Below, in pieces: positions 36,341 through 49,200 of a DNA stretch of 64,000 bases. Source of the stretch: Sipunculus nudus. Taxonomy: Eukaryota; Annelida; Sipuncula; Golfingiida; Sipunculidae. The stretch spans positions 30,373,519 through 30,437,518 of the forward strand of contig CM049306.1 of NCBI GenBank assembly GCA_026874595.1, in the 5' to 3' direction. Within the stretch, counting starts at the first letter, position 1, and every line of letters begins with the position of its first letter. The notes beneath the pieces were generated by a model that was not told where the DNA came from, did not search any database, and saw nothing but the letters and a program-made list of their open reading frames with translations. The translations under genes were made by a program, and so were the position numbers.

Positions 36341-39300
36341 CTTTTTAGCTCAGCTGACTGAAATTCTGAGCTTAAGCGGTCACTCTTTGTCCGTCGTCCA
36401 TCTGTCTGTCCGTTAACAGGGCACAACTCCTAACCACTTGACCTAGAAACTTCTAACTGTACATCAGTAGAGGTCCTTTAAAATTATATACTTTAAGAAA
36501 CCTGCACTGAAATAGCTAGGTCACTGTGACTATACATCCTCTGAGCTAATGGGGCTCAAAATACCCCTCAGATTAATTAAAAATTTGATACAAAAGCTCC
36601 AGTATCTAAATGACTTTAAATGCATTGATTGCCATGATTCTTTCCATACATATTGATCATGGATGGTTTCATCATTGCCTTTTTTTTCTAATTTCTACAC
36701 ATTTTTTTCTCAATTTTTAGACCTAATGAATCCATAACAGGGTACAAACCTTTTAACCATTAGACCTTGAAACTTTAATTGTACATCAAGGGAGTCCCAG
36801 GCAAATCTCATCAGAATCCTGAAATTAGGTCATGGTGACCTATATTCTGCCAGCTACTGGCTGCAAACTTGATTCTGACCACCCAGAGTGTCAGACAGGG
36901 CACAAATTGTATCCATTTGGCCTAGAATCTTCTATTAATATATCATTCAGGCAGGTGACCTGGGTAAATGTCCTTGGAAACATGAAATTAGGTCTCTTAT
37001 TATCATCTGTATTCTGTGAGCTTTAGGGAAAACATGCCATAAGTACCCTGAAAGTCAGATGGGCTCAGATTGTATCCATTAGGGATAGAATCTTCTTTCG
37101 CAACATCCAGGGAGGTTCTGCACAAATTTTCTCAGAAACCTTAAACTAGGTCATGATGATCTATATTCTGTGAGTGACTGGCCAAAAACAATGACTGAGT
37201 ACCCTGACGGTAAGAAAGGGGACAAATGTATCAGTTAGACCTAGAAATTTCTAACTGTAGATCCAGGGAGGTCTTGGGCAAATCTCCTAAGAAACCTGAA
37301 ATTTGGTCATGGTGACCTATATTCTCTGAGCTACTGGCCGAAAACATGATTCTGAGAAAATCAGACGGGGCACAAATAGTGTTCATGTGGCCTAGAATCT
37401 TATATTAATATATCATTTAGGCAGGTCCTGGATAAATGTCCTTGGAGACATGAAATTAGGTCTCTTATTATCATCTATATTCTGTGAGCTTTAGGAAAAA
37501 CATGATTTGAGCACCCTGAAAGTCAGATGGGCTCAAATTGTATCCATTAGGGATAGAATCTTCTTATGCAACATCCAGGGAGCTTCTGGAGGAATTTTCT
37601 CAGAAACCTTAAGCTGTTGATCCAGGGAGGTCTTGGGCAAATCTCCTAAGAAACCTGAAATTAGGTCATGGTGACCGATATGCTCTGAGCTACTGGCCAA
37701 AAACATGATTCTGAGAAAATCAGACGGGGCACAAATAGTATTCATGTGGCCTAGAATCTTATATTAAAATATCATTCAGGCAGGTCCTGGATTAAGGTCC
37801 TTGGATACATGAAATTAGGTCACCATGACCTATATTCTGTGAGCTTTAGGAAAAAACATGATTTGAGCACCCTGAAAGTCAGATGGGCTCAATTTGTATC
37901 CATTAGGGATAGAATCTTCTAACGCAACATCCAGGGAGGTTCTGGAGGAATTTTCTCAGAAACCTTAAACTAGGTCATGATGACCTATATTCTGCGAGTG
38001 ACTGGCCAAAAACAATGACTTTGAGCACCCTGAACATTAGAAAGGGCACAAATTGTATCTGTTAGACCTAAAAACTTCTTACTGTAGATCCAGGGAGGTC
38101 TCAGGCAAATCTCTTAAGAAACCTGAAATTAGGTCACTGTGACTTATATTCTCTGAGCTACTGGCCAAAAACATGATTCTGAGCACCCAGAGAATCAGAC
38201 AGGGCACAACTTTTATCCATTTGGCCTAGAATCCTCTAATATGACATTCAGAGAGGTCCTGGGTAAATGTCCTTGGAAATATGAAATAAGGTCACTGTGA
38301 CCTATATTCTGCAAACTATAGGGGAAAAAAATCAAGATTTAAGATTCCTGGAAGTCAGATGTGCACAAACTGAATCTGTTAGCCCTAGAATCTTCTAATG
38401 TATTATCCAGGGAAGTCTTGGGCAAATTTTTCTTGGAAACCGGAAATACAGGTGCTCTTCAGGTCACAATGACCTATATTCTGCAAGGGACTTGCCTGAA
38501 ACATGAATTTGAAAAACCTAAGACAATCAGACAGGACACAAATTGTAGCTGTTAGGCCCAGAACCATCTGATTTGACATCCAGGGAAGTCCTTGGCAAGT
38601 CTCCTTTGAATCCTGAAATTAGGTCACTGTGACCTATATTCTCTGAGCTATGAGCAGAAAATCTAATTTTGAGCATCCAGTAAGTCAGACAGGTCACAAA
38701 CTCAACTGTTGGCTCTAGAAATATCTTTCTTAATATAAAGGGAGGTCATTGTAATGTCTCCTTTGATATCCAAAATAAGGTCACTGGGACTCATATTCTG
38801 TGAGCTGTGTGAAACAACATCATTTGAGTACCCTATATAAGTTAGATGGACACAAGTCATAGCAGTTTGACATAGACACTTCTAACTTAGCATCTGGGAA
38901 GTTCCTAGTAAAACCTTGTTGCTGTAAACTATTTTGTAAGGACTACGGACAAAAAAAACACCCTGGAAGTCATTCCACCTATTGTACAAAGTTCCTTAAC
39001 AAATATTTTTCACCAGATCATAACATCAGTAATTTATATACTGTGGAAGTGGTTTTTTTAGCGGGGTTTTATTTTCGTTCTTTTAGCATGAGCTAGATTT
39101 CTGCTAAATTAAGAACAACATTTGGTAAAAATCCAAAAAGTAGACAATGGTTTCTCCACAGTACACCAATACAGGAGAAAAGGTGTCATTCTCATTTTGG
39201 GGTACTTCTGCACAGGAATCGCTCACACTAGGAACACATAGCGGAAGCATCGCAAAGGGGAAAGGGTTCATTTCTTTCCTTAGCTGGGGCTGGTGTTAGA

Positions 39301-40981
39301 CCTAGGGGATTGAATCCACTAACAGCTATTAGTCTTTACAAGGCCGTCGTTATTCGGAAAGCTCTGTATGGTTCAGAATTGTGGAATTCTATGACAAAAT
39401 CAGACTTTTTGATTTTAGAGAGAATGCAGAGATTCTGTGCTAATATCGCACAAACGTTTGGTCTGAGAACTCGTTCTGATATAGTTTTGGCAATGTTAGG
39501 CTTACCTCGAATTGAGGCATTCATAACGAGAAATAAACTCTTCTATCTTGGCAGGTTTATTTCTAATTCATGTGATTCTGTCTCCAAGAAATTGTTCTGT
39601 TACAAAGATATGCTATTACGTATGTTTCCCGTCTTATGTTAATCTGTAATTGTTAAAGACTTTCTGGCGCTTATTGCCAAATATGATCTAGATGCAGAAT
39701 ATGCCCTTCTCAGAAAAGGTGAAACACAGTGAAGATGTGGAAAATAAAAGTTCAAGAGGCAATCGTAGGTTACGAAGCAAACGAATAAGATGTGCGAACT
39801 GCACAAAAAGCAGATTTTGTTAAATTTAGAAGTTTTCATTCAGACTGTTTTCAGCCTTCTATTATTTGGTGTGCAGCTCGAGAAATACCCGAGTCTTTAT
39901 CTAAGTTTCACTTTCTTGCACAAATTGTAGCTGTGTATAAGGAATTACAAACAAACGAAGAATCTTTGTGTCACAACTGTGGTCTATTTTATAGACATCC
40001 AGTGGCACATGTATTGCTATATTGTGACAGGTTAAAGGGGAGCAGGGACAGATTGTGGGATTTTATCTGTAATTCGCTGAGTGTCCATGTCTCTGCTCTA
40101 TTACACAATTTACCTGACGAAACTTTTCTTGAAGTTTTACTTGGAAAAGACTTCACTGCCCTGCGTCAGTGGTCAATTGAATTATGGTACATACTACTAT
40201 ATAGATTTGTGTGTTATGTTGATTAAAATAAATGTTTCATTTTACAGTTAATTGATGACAAAACCATTAAACTTTTAAGACTTAGTCCATGAGTTTGGAA
40301 ATAGCTATTCAGATTACAGAAACAACAAGCCAGAAGAAATATTCATTCTTTTCTGAGTTAAACCTTTCATGTTCTTGCTTACTTTGTTTTTGTACCTGAG
40401 CAATGTCCTTATGTACTACGGGAATGTATTTGTTATACTGTGTTCGTTTTACTTTGACGCATTGGTGATATCTGTTCAAATATGTTTGTTCACATTATTG
40501 TATATTATTTGATTGTTCTATGTAATGTTCTTTTCATGTAAAATCTTCATATATGAATAGAGGAAAGAAAGAATAACAACAACAGTTGTTGTTGTTGAGC
40601 AATTCTACAACTTACTAAGATGTCAAACAACGTGGATGGGTGCAGTACCATTGCATCATCAAACATGATCAGGCTTGGTTAATTACGTATTGTTTACATC
40701 TTGGGGTCTCGGTACTTGATCAAGGGTCAGTGGCATGTACGTGGTCATCCAGAGGTTGTTAGGTGGGAGGTAGGTCTTTTTAAATATTTTAAAAATTTGA
40801 TACAAAATGAATATCATAACATACTGATTTGCACAAAAATTGTAATTGCACTAATGCTGTAAAATGAAAAAAGTGCTGAAATTCAGACACGCCAAAATAA
40901 CCGTACTTCCACACTATACATCACATGTGTACACATGCATGTCAAATTCAGCTGAGCTTCATGACCCATGGGTCACTTGTT
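36341..40981 (+). mobile_element. family A element A4 with long core array, LINE inserted
   Basis: Left TTTTTAGCTCAGCTGACTG; right CAGCTGAGCTTCATGACCCA then TGGGTCAC. The core (36470-38900) is a diverged array of AAATTAGGTCATGGTGACC and CTATATTCTGTGAGCTAC units alternating with GACAGGGCACAAATTGTA, about 155-160 bp per half unit. Each unit again holds AGGTCA/TGACCT pairs. Confidence 0.75.
39280..40570 (+). mobile_element. LINE 3' fragment (non-LTR retrotransposon), frameshifted
   Basis: Two open stretches, 39310-39642 and 39792-40226, separated by stops. The first contains LYGSELWNSMTKSDFLILER and IVLAMLGLPRIEAF, as in the thumb and C-terminal region of Jockey/CR1-like elements. The second ends in a zinc-knuckle-like CHNCGLFYRHPVAHVLLYC. 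A tail with AACAAC repeats follows at 40570-40590. It lies within the family A element A4, so it is probably a later insertion. Confidence 0.75.
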
Positions 40982-40989
40982 ATTCCATC

Positions 40990-42205
40990 ATTATCATCTT
41001 TCATGCACAATATCACAAAGTTCTGCCCTGCATGGGTCTGTCGTTTTGTTTTTAAAATCATAAGGTGAACCCAAGATATATCATTCTGTATGGTATACAT
41101 GTCATTCTGTAGTGTAAGAAAATTATTTTTTTATAATAACATAACAGACACAATGGGTTTATAAACTAGACATTTTAATTACATATCAAAATTGCCAACT
41201 ACATGTCTAGTATGTTCTTTGTTTCTTATTATGGTATTACTACAAAACCTCATATGTATACAGTTCAAACAATGTATTTAAAATTCCTTTATGTAATCAT
41301 CTCACACATGCCTGTGCCTTAAAAATATATATATAGATTTTGCACAAACCTAACATTTCCTGACAAGAAAAAATGTTTTCTTCTCTTTTGCACAAAAAAG
41401 GGTTGATATTGTGGGCAGGATTATCTACAATGGTAGTACACAATACAATATTTGTATAATTTGTTGTTCATGGCGTTGAGGTTGTGTAATTTGATAAATA
41501 GCCGTTGGCCTTGCTGACACTGTCACCACAATATTTCCATGAAAGAACAAAAAAAAAAGTTTGCTAAAATTTAAGTCACTTGTAAATATTGTCCATGATG
41601 TGACATTTGCTCCAGCTTATCTCCTCAGGCCCCAGTCTCTTCTGGACGCATACACTTATTTACTGTTTTACATTTACTGTTCAAAGTCAAACTAATCTTA
41701 TTAATCAAATACCAGTTATTCCAAACACCCTGATATAAACAGCTACCAGTATTATAAGTCTGTACCAGGTTCCAATAGAGTAAAGATATTAAAATAAAAC
41801 ATACAGAAAGCTTGTGATCTACAGAAATCTCTCCTATGTCCAGTCAAGGTTCCAACTTACTCTTTGACAATATATAAAGGGAGACATTCAGGTGTCTTCA
41901 CAATTTAGGTTCATTCCATCCTAAATAGGGAGCTTCCATCAAGTTTGTCTGTATGAATGTATTCTTGTATGTATATGCATGTTGTTAAGTCCAAATCTAC
42001 GGCTCCTTTTCACTTTCACACTGTGTAGATCTCTACAATATCTGTCTCAGTATACAATATCTCACTGTAATCTCAGTCCTCTCCACAGATTATCCAGATC
42101 CAGATTCAATTTTCTAGAATTAAAAGAGTAAAATAATATTCAATCAGGGCTTTCAGGAATACAGGGGTATGCCTCTGTGATGCTCAAAATCTCTTTTGTA
42201 TGTGT
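40990..42205. other. probable 3' flank/UTR region of APMAP, no gene
   Basis: Mostly non-repetitive AT-rich sequence, more even in composition than the element-rich parts. It could hold the APMAP 3' UTR; I could not place a polyadenylation site with confidence. Confidence 0.35.
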
Positions 42206-42271
42206 TCATTCTGGATGTTCAAAATAAAACCAAGCTGGCTCTAGCCTCAGTAGCTGATCATTGGTGATGAC
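42206..42271 (-). CDS. possible terminal exon (21 codons)
   Basis: A pyrimidine-rich acceptor (TTTTTCTTAG) is followed by VITNDQLLRLEPAWFYFEHP, one more Glu, and TGA. It lies 0.8 kb downstream of the APMAP stop on the same strand and is in phase with APMAP exon 7. It could be an alternative last exon, part of the 3' UTR, or chance; no homology is recognised. Confidence 0.2.
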   Translation of the reverse strand, partial: VITNDQLLRLEPAWFYFEHPE

Positions 42272-42337
42272 CTAAGAAAAACAAAAACTTTTCAGATCTA
42301 TGGCAACTGACCCTTATATTTCATTATTATCAGATTA

Positions 42338-42339
<2 letters not shown>

Positions 42340-42391
<52 letters not shown>
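42340..42391. repeat. TA microsatellite
   Basis: About 50 bp of pure AT alternation. Confidence 0.95.
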
Positions 42392-42398
<7 letters not shown>

Positions 42399-42468
42399 TA
42401 TATATGATATATAACCATATAATGATACATTGATAATAACATGATAAATATACAAAACAAGTGTTTAA

Positions 42469-42864
42469 AGCTGTGTTTCCATGTATCCGCAAAAAACGTA
42501 TTTGCAAAAGATGTACGTACGTCCCATAGTGCGCTGTCCGCAAAAACTGTTTCCATAAGTACGTACGTTTTTCTTGCGGATGCCCTTTTGCATGCCTCTT
42601 TTAAACCAGAAGGACAACAGGCAGGAAGAAGGCCAATATATCTCATCATACCTGGCGCCGGGGCACTGTTGGGGAATGTAGGCATTTTTGCCATCCGCAA
42701 AACGGATGAATCGCTCACCGATCCATTTCGATCCTGTCCGTCTTTGCGGATACGCATGCGGAGTATGTTAAAACGTACATATGGAAACAGTTCATCTTAC
42801 AAAGAGGGATCCGATTTTTTGCGTACGAGACGTAGGAGATTTACGGATGAATGGAAACACAGCT
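42469..42864. mobile_element. Harbinger-type MITE, 396 bp, TAA duplication
   Basis: Left AGCTGTGTTTCCATGTATCC, right GGATGAATGGAAACACAGCT; 14 terminal bases match perfectly. TAA flanks at 42466-42468 and 42865-42867. The body is more GC-rich than its surroundings and repeats TCCGCAAAA / TTTGCGGA several times near both ends. Long frames on both strands are a by-product of this composition. Confidence 0.85.
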
Positions 42865-43070
42865 TAATTTAACATATTTTTCAAAATTTGACATCTAGGT
42901 CTCATCCCCTTGGGATGCTCCAAAATCCCATATGACTCTCAAAAATATTGGCCTGAGGGTCCTGGACTCTTCCTGTTAAAAGCCCTGTTAAATTAGATTT
43001 CATTCCTCCCTCCACAAATGGCAGCATTGTGAGGGTCTGCAGTCTTTGACCTTCTAGTTGTTAACACGGA

Positions 43071-43283
43071 TCACTGCAGCTTCCTAAGTCTTAGTTTCCC
43101 AACATATGGAGCAGCATAATGGCCAATGTAGACATCTGACCCGTCTGGGTAGGCCTCACTTGTAGCCTGTATGACCTTGCCTTCAGGGTCGTGAAAACTG
43201 TTAATAATGGTGCCCATATCATCTACTTCAACAGCCAGGCCGTGCTTTGAAAGGAACAAGTCATATGCCCATAGTGGAGTAAC
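43071..43283 (-). CDS. APMAP: APMAP exon 8, C-terminus and stop
   Basis: Encodes VTPLWAYDLFLSKHGLAVEV, SFHDPEGKVIQATSEAYPDG and VYIGHYAAPYVGKLRLRKLQ, then TGA. This matches the vertebrate C-terminus (SLHDPDGL, LYLGSFRSPFLCRLSL). Confidence 0.95.
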   Translation of the reverse strand, partial: VTPLWAYDLFLSKHGLAVEVDDMGTIINSFHDPEGKVIQATSEAYPDGSDVYIGHYAAPYVGKLRLRKLQ

Positions 43284-46200
43284 CTGTAGGAGATAAAACA
43301 TATCAATTATATATCATAATGTAGGCAGTGATGTATGTAGTGTAGTGTTGCTCATGACACTGATTATACAATGAAACCTGTCTGAAAGACCATCTGTCTA
43401 ATAAGACCACTTGTCTATTAAGTCAATCTGTAACCATGGATATAGGAAAGGAATATACAGTGGAACCTGTCTGAAAGACCACCTGTCTAATAAGACCACT
43501 TGTCTAATAATGTCTATTAAGTCAAGCTGTAACCATGGATATAGGAAAGGAATATACAGTGGAACCAGTCTGAAAGACCACCTGTCTAATAAGACCACCC
43601 TTGAGTGAACCCAAAAGCATTCACATCTCTCATAAGACTACCTGTGAATTAAGAACAATTTTGGGCAGTCCAAGGGGTGGTTTTATTACACAGGTTTCAA
43701 TGTATATGCAAAAACACAGAACTTCCATCACCATGCTGAAGGCTCTCCAGTGATTCTACTTTTCCTACTTTTTGTCTGAATAAAATTTTCCTACTTTTTG
43801 TGCAGATTACCAATTTTTACTATTTTTTCTGTTTTGCCTCATAATATGCAATCTGAAAATGCCATATATTTCTGTGAAATGTTACTTGTGTTATTATAAG
43901 TGGTCCATTATGGGCAATTAGGAGAACCACAAGATCACTTGTAAAATGCAGGTACAAACTGGGCATTGTAGTGATTTCATACACATACAGCACTATATCA
44001 TGTATCACATTTATACATTTTATTTATATAGCATGTGTAGTAATTCAGTTAGAAAAAGTAGTTCAGTACCAGTTTTCCTTATGGCTACATGTGTAACACC
44101 ATCATGGTAATAAGGAAGCTCAGAATAAAACAGCGACTGGATTATCATTGCAAAGTATCACTTCAGGCACCATATAAAAAATATCTAAATTTATCCTCAG
44201 TAAAATTAACTTTTTGGATTTCACATTAATTTTTCAATAATGACCATGAATAATTTTGTTTCATATGTGCTTTAAAGTATTAATTTTTATTTCCTAATTT
44301 TTTTTTGTAAGTAGCTATTATATTTCTAGTTAACCAGGTGATGCTCATGCACTGTAAAGGAAATAGGGACTGTTATAAACCAGGAAAACTCTCATGAATT
44401 ATAAAGAATCATCAGTTATACCTTAGCAACAAGTTTTTTTAAGCTGGGATATGGTGCCATCAGATCCAAGAAAGGCTTGAGCCCCAGTGGTTTGGCGAAT
44501 CTGGTGGAACCAATACCAACGTAAAATGTTCCACTACCAGTCCGACGGATGTTGTCAGGGTAACCAGGAAGGTTCTGGTTCACTATCTCCCTCTGGCCAG
44601 CTTTTGGTCCTTTCAAATAATATCTGAAAATGTATTTAAACATACATTCCACACATCAACAAATTCAATAGAATTATTATTTCATGATAAGATTAAGTTT
44701 AAAGGGAAAATTTTTTTAATCTTAAAGAATCTTAGATGATCAACATTTTCAACTATTTAGTTGGAAACAGGGTCTTTAAAGAGATGGAATAATTGTATCC
44801 GCCAAAACGAAGTTTTGCTGGTACTATGTTTTTAACCGGGTTCCGCTGCCGCCGCCATATTCGTTTCCGGAGAACTCCTCTGAGACTACTGGACGTTTTT
44901 TTCCTAAACTTACACCAATTATCGGGTCACATGTTAACTGGTGTCTAACCAATTGGCATTGACCTCTCTGCTCAGCATCCATTTGTGCTTCTGTTTCCAC
45001 ACATAAACCCACATATCTCGGAAACCTTTTGACCAATCAGGAAAAATTTTTTGTACAAATGTAGCCCTTGGATAGCTTTATAAAATACACAAAAAATGGT
45101 GGCGCCACCTGCAACCATGTTTGCTCAGTGTCCATCTGTTTGTCTGCCTTGGGTTAAAATCACTCATATCTCTGCAGTTGTTTGACTAATTCACCTGAAA
45201 TTTGGCATGCGTATACATCCTGTATAGCTTTCCTTATTTTATGACAGGTGGCGCAACCTATATTCACGTTCACGCTGCACACATCCATGCTTTTATCTCC
45301 GGACTGGTTTGACATATCTTCATGAAAATTTGCATGTGTATAGATCTCACATGGCTCTTAATCATATGCAAAACTGGTGGTGCCACCTGCAAATATTTTT
45401 CACAGCGTCCATCTGTTTGTCGGCCGTGGGATAAAATCACTCATATCTCGGTGATGGTTTGACATATCTGCCTGAAATTTTGCAGGTACATACATCCTGG
45501 ACAGCTTTCTTGATTTTATGACAGGTGGCACCACCTACATTCTAGTTTACGCTGCAGACATCCAAGCTCATATCTCGGGAACCTTTTGACCAATTGGGCC
45601 AAAATTTTGCATGTGTATAGATCTCACAAAGCTCTTTATCATACACAAAACTGGAGGGAACACCTACAGCTATTTTAGCACAGCATCCGTCTGTTTGTCT
45701 GCCATGGGCTAAAATCACTCATATCTCAGTAGTGGTTTGACTTATCTGCCTAAAATTTTGCATGTTTATACATCTTGGATAGCTTTCTCTTTTTTTTGGC
45801 AGGTGGCGCCACCTACATTTAAGTTAATGCTGCAGACATTCAAGCTTATATCTCAGGACTGGTTGGACATATCCCCCTGAGATTTTGCATGTTAATAGAT
45901 CTCACATAGCTCTTAATCATACACAAAATTGGTGGCGCCACCTGCCACCATTTTTGCACAAGTCCTTCTGTTTGTGTGCTATGGGATAAAATCACTCATA
46001 TACATGTAGTGGTTTGACTTATCTGCCTAAAATTTTGCATATGTATACAACTTGGACAGCTTTCTGGGTTTTGTGTTAGGTGGCGCAACCTACATACACA
46101 TTTCGGCTGCAGACATCCATGCTAATATGCAACACACCTCACTCTATTTCGCCTTGCCACTCAATCCATGCCTCACTTCACCCGTTCCACTCTGATTTTG

Positions 46201-49200
46201 GCAGATACATGTAGTCGCTTGTCGACTACCCGTATTCTAGTTATTAAACATTTTTCTGCATGATTTGAAACCAAATGGTGTTGATTAATTTGATATTGAT
46301 TTTCATTCATTTAACAAGTCTCCTGTTGTCATTTACAGTTACTCTTTACACACAAGACTGGATGATTTATTAATATTCAATGGGGAACGACACAGCTTTA
46401 ATTCACTTATATATGTCCATTGAAACCTCATCCTTGATAGCACAGAATAACACATTTGATTCACATTTTCAGTCTATCACTCATCACTACCTCCATCAGG
46501 AAGTCTTTTTTAACAGACAAAGCAATACCAGTAGGGAAAAAAAAAATAAAGGGTATTGATCTCAGGCACCGCCTGTGTCAATTTAAACCCCGCGCATCAA
46601 ATATTTTATTTTGATTTTAAACTTTGAAGAAGATAAAATAATACAATTTTGTTAAGATTTCCTTGGTTATGTAGTGCTTTTACCTGTTTAGCCAAACTAG
46701 TGGCCCATGGGCCATGACGCTCAGCTGAATTCAAGGATTGTTGAATTCAATTACAAGATGGAGAGATTCAAGATCTATATACATGCTAACTTTCAGCTCA
46801 ATACATTGAGCCACTCCTGAGATATCGGCTGTTATCTAAAAGACACCCAGATTCAGACTGCCCAGAAAGGATTGCAGATGGTGCCACCTGTCTTTGTTAT
46901 GCACAACTACATAGGTGAGGGAACAACTATGCCAGGTTACGGAAGATCAGTCCAAGGGTCACAGAGGAGTTCTCCAGAAACAAACACCGTTTTTAATTAT
47001 TTTGGGGGTACTTATGAGCCTGATAGCTCAGAGGATATGGGTAACAAAGACCTAATTTCAGATTTCCATGAAGACTTTTCATGGAGCTCCCTAGATGTCA
47101 AGTATGAAGATTCTAGGTAAAGTGGTTACGATTTGTGCCCTGTTACATGATGAGGCTTTATATGAAAGTCTCAAAATGAGAAAAAAATGCGTACAAATTT
47201 TAAAAAAATAGGTGGCGCCACCAGTCTGCAGGAACTGATGAAACACTCCATGATCAATATAAATGCAAAAAATCATGGCCATCAGTACATTAGTTATTCA
47301 GATACTGCAGCTTTTGTATCACATTTTTAATTATTCTTAGGAGTACTTACAAGCCCCATAGCTCGAAGGATATGGGTAACAGAGACCTAATTTCAGATAT
47401 CCATAGAGACTTTTCATGGGCCTCTCTTGATGTAAGGATAGAAGAATCCAGGTCCAGCTGTTACGATTTGTGCACTGTTAACAGATGACAGCTTCTTTGA
47501 AGGTCTCAAATATATAGAAAAAAAATTGTAAAATTGGAAAAAAATACAGGTGGTGCCACCAGTCTGCAGGAAGTGATGGAACATCCCATAATCAATATTC
47601 ATGCAAAGAATCATGGTGTTCAATGTAGTAGTTATTCAGATACTTGAGCTTTTGTATCAAATTTTGCATTATTCTGGGGGGGTACTTCGGAGCCCCATAG
47701 CTCAAAGGATATGGGTAACAGAGACCTAATTTCAGGTTTTCAATGAGATTTTTCATGGACCTCCCTGGATATTAAGTTTGAAGATTCCAGGTCCACTGGT
47801 TACAATTTGTGCCCTGTTAACAGATGACAGTTTCATTGCAGGTCTAAAAAAAAGAGAAAACAATTCGTAAAAAATTGGAAAAAATACAGGTGGTGCCACC
47901 AGACTGCAGGAAGTGATGGAACATCCCATGATCAATATTCATGCAAAGAATCATGGTGTTCAATGTAGTAGTTATTCAGATACTTGAGCTTTTGTATCAA
48001 ATTTTGCATTATTCTGGGGGGGGTACTTCAGAGCCCCATAGCTTGAAGGATATGGGTAACAGAGACCTAATTTCAGGTTTTCAAGGAGATTTTTCATGGC
48101 CCTCTCTGTATATTAAGTTTGAAGATTCCAGGTCCACTGGTTACAATTTGTGCCCTGTTAACATATGACAGTTTCATTGCAGGTCTGAAAAAAAAGAGAA
48201 AAAAATTCGTAAAAAATTGGAAAAAATACAGGTGGTGCCACCAGACTGCAGGAAGTGATGGAACATCCCATGATCAATATGCATGCAAAGAATCATAGTG
48301 ATCAATGCAGTAGTTATTCAGATACTTGAGCTTTTGTATCAAATTTTGCATTATTCTGGGGGGTAGTTCTGAGCCCCATAGCTCGACGGATATGGGCAAC
48401 AGAGACCTAATTTCAGGTTTTCAATGAGATTTTTCATGGACCTCCCTGGATATTAAGTTTGAAGATTCCAGGTCCAGTGGTTACGATTTGTGCACTGTTA
48501 ACAGATGACAGTTTCATTGCAGGTCTAAAAAAAAGAGAAAAAAATTTGTAAAAAAATTAGAAAAAATATAGGTGGTGCCACCAGACTGCAGGAAGTGATG
48601 GAACATCCCATGATCAATATGCATGCAAAGAATCATAGTGATCAATGCAGTAGTTATTCAGATACTTGAGCTTTTGTATCAAATTTTGCATTATTCTGGG
48701 GGGTACTTCAGAGCCCCATAGCTTGAAGGATATGGGTAACAGAGACCTAATTTCAGGTTTTCAAGGAGATTTTTCATGGCCCTCTCTGCATATTAAGTTT
48801 GAAGATTCCAGGTCCAGTGGTTACAATTTGTGCCCTGTTAACATATGACAGTTTCATTGCAGGTCTGAAAAAAAGAGAAAAAAAATTGTAAAAATTGGAA
48901 AAAAATACAGGTGGCGCCACCAGTCTGCAGGAAGTGATGGAACATCCCATGATCAATATTCATGCAAAGAATCTAATGACCAATGCAGTAGGTATTCAGA
49001 TACTTGAGCTTTTGTATCAAATTTTGCATTATTCTGGGGGGTACTTCGGAGCCCCATAGCTCAAAGGATATGGGTAACAGAGACCTAATTTCAGGTTTTC
49101 AATGAGATTTTTCCTGGCCCTCCCTGCATGTCAAGAGAGAAGATTCTAGGTCCAGTCATCATTATTTGTGCCCTGTTAACAGATGACCACATCTTAAGGT

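Noticed and set aside
42398-42872. ORFs of 119 (minus) and 143 (plus) codons
   Set aside because: Both cover the GC-rich MITE and start or end in flanking sequence; no recognised domain and no splice context.
47941-48848. Repeated ORFs with SLKDMGNRDLISGFQGDF
   Set aside because: They repeat with the 335-bp A5 unit and lack a start or stop organisation expected of a gene.
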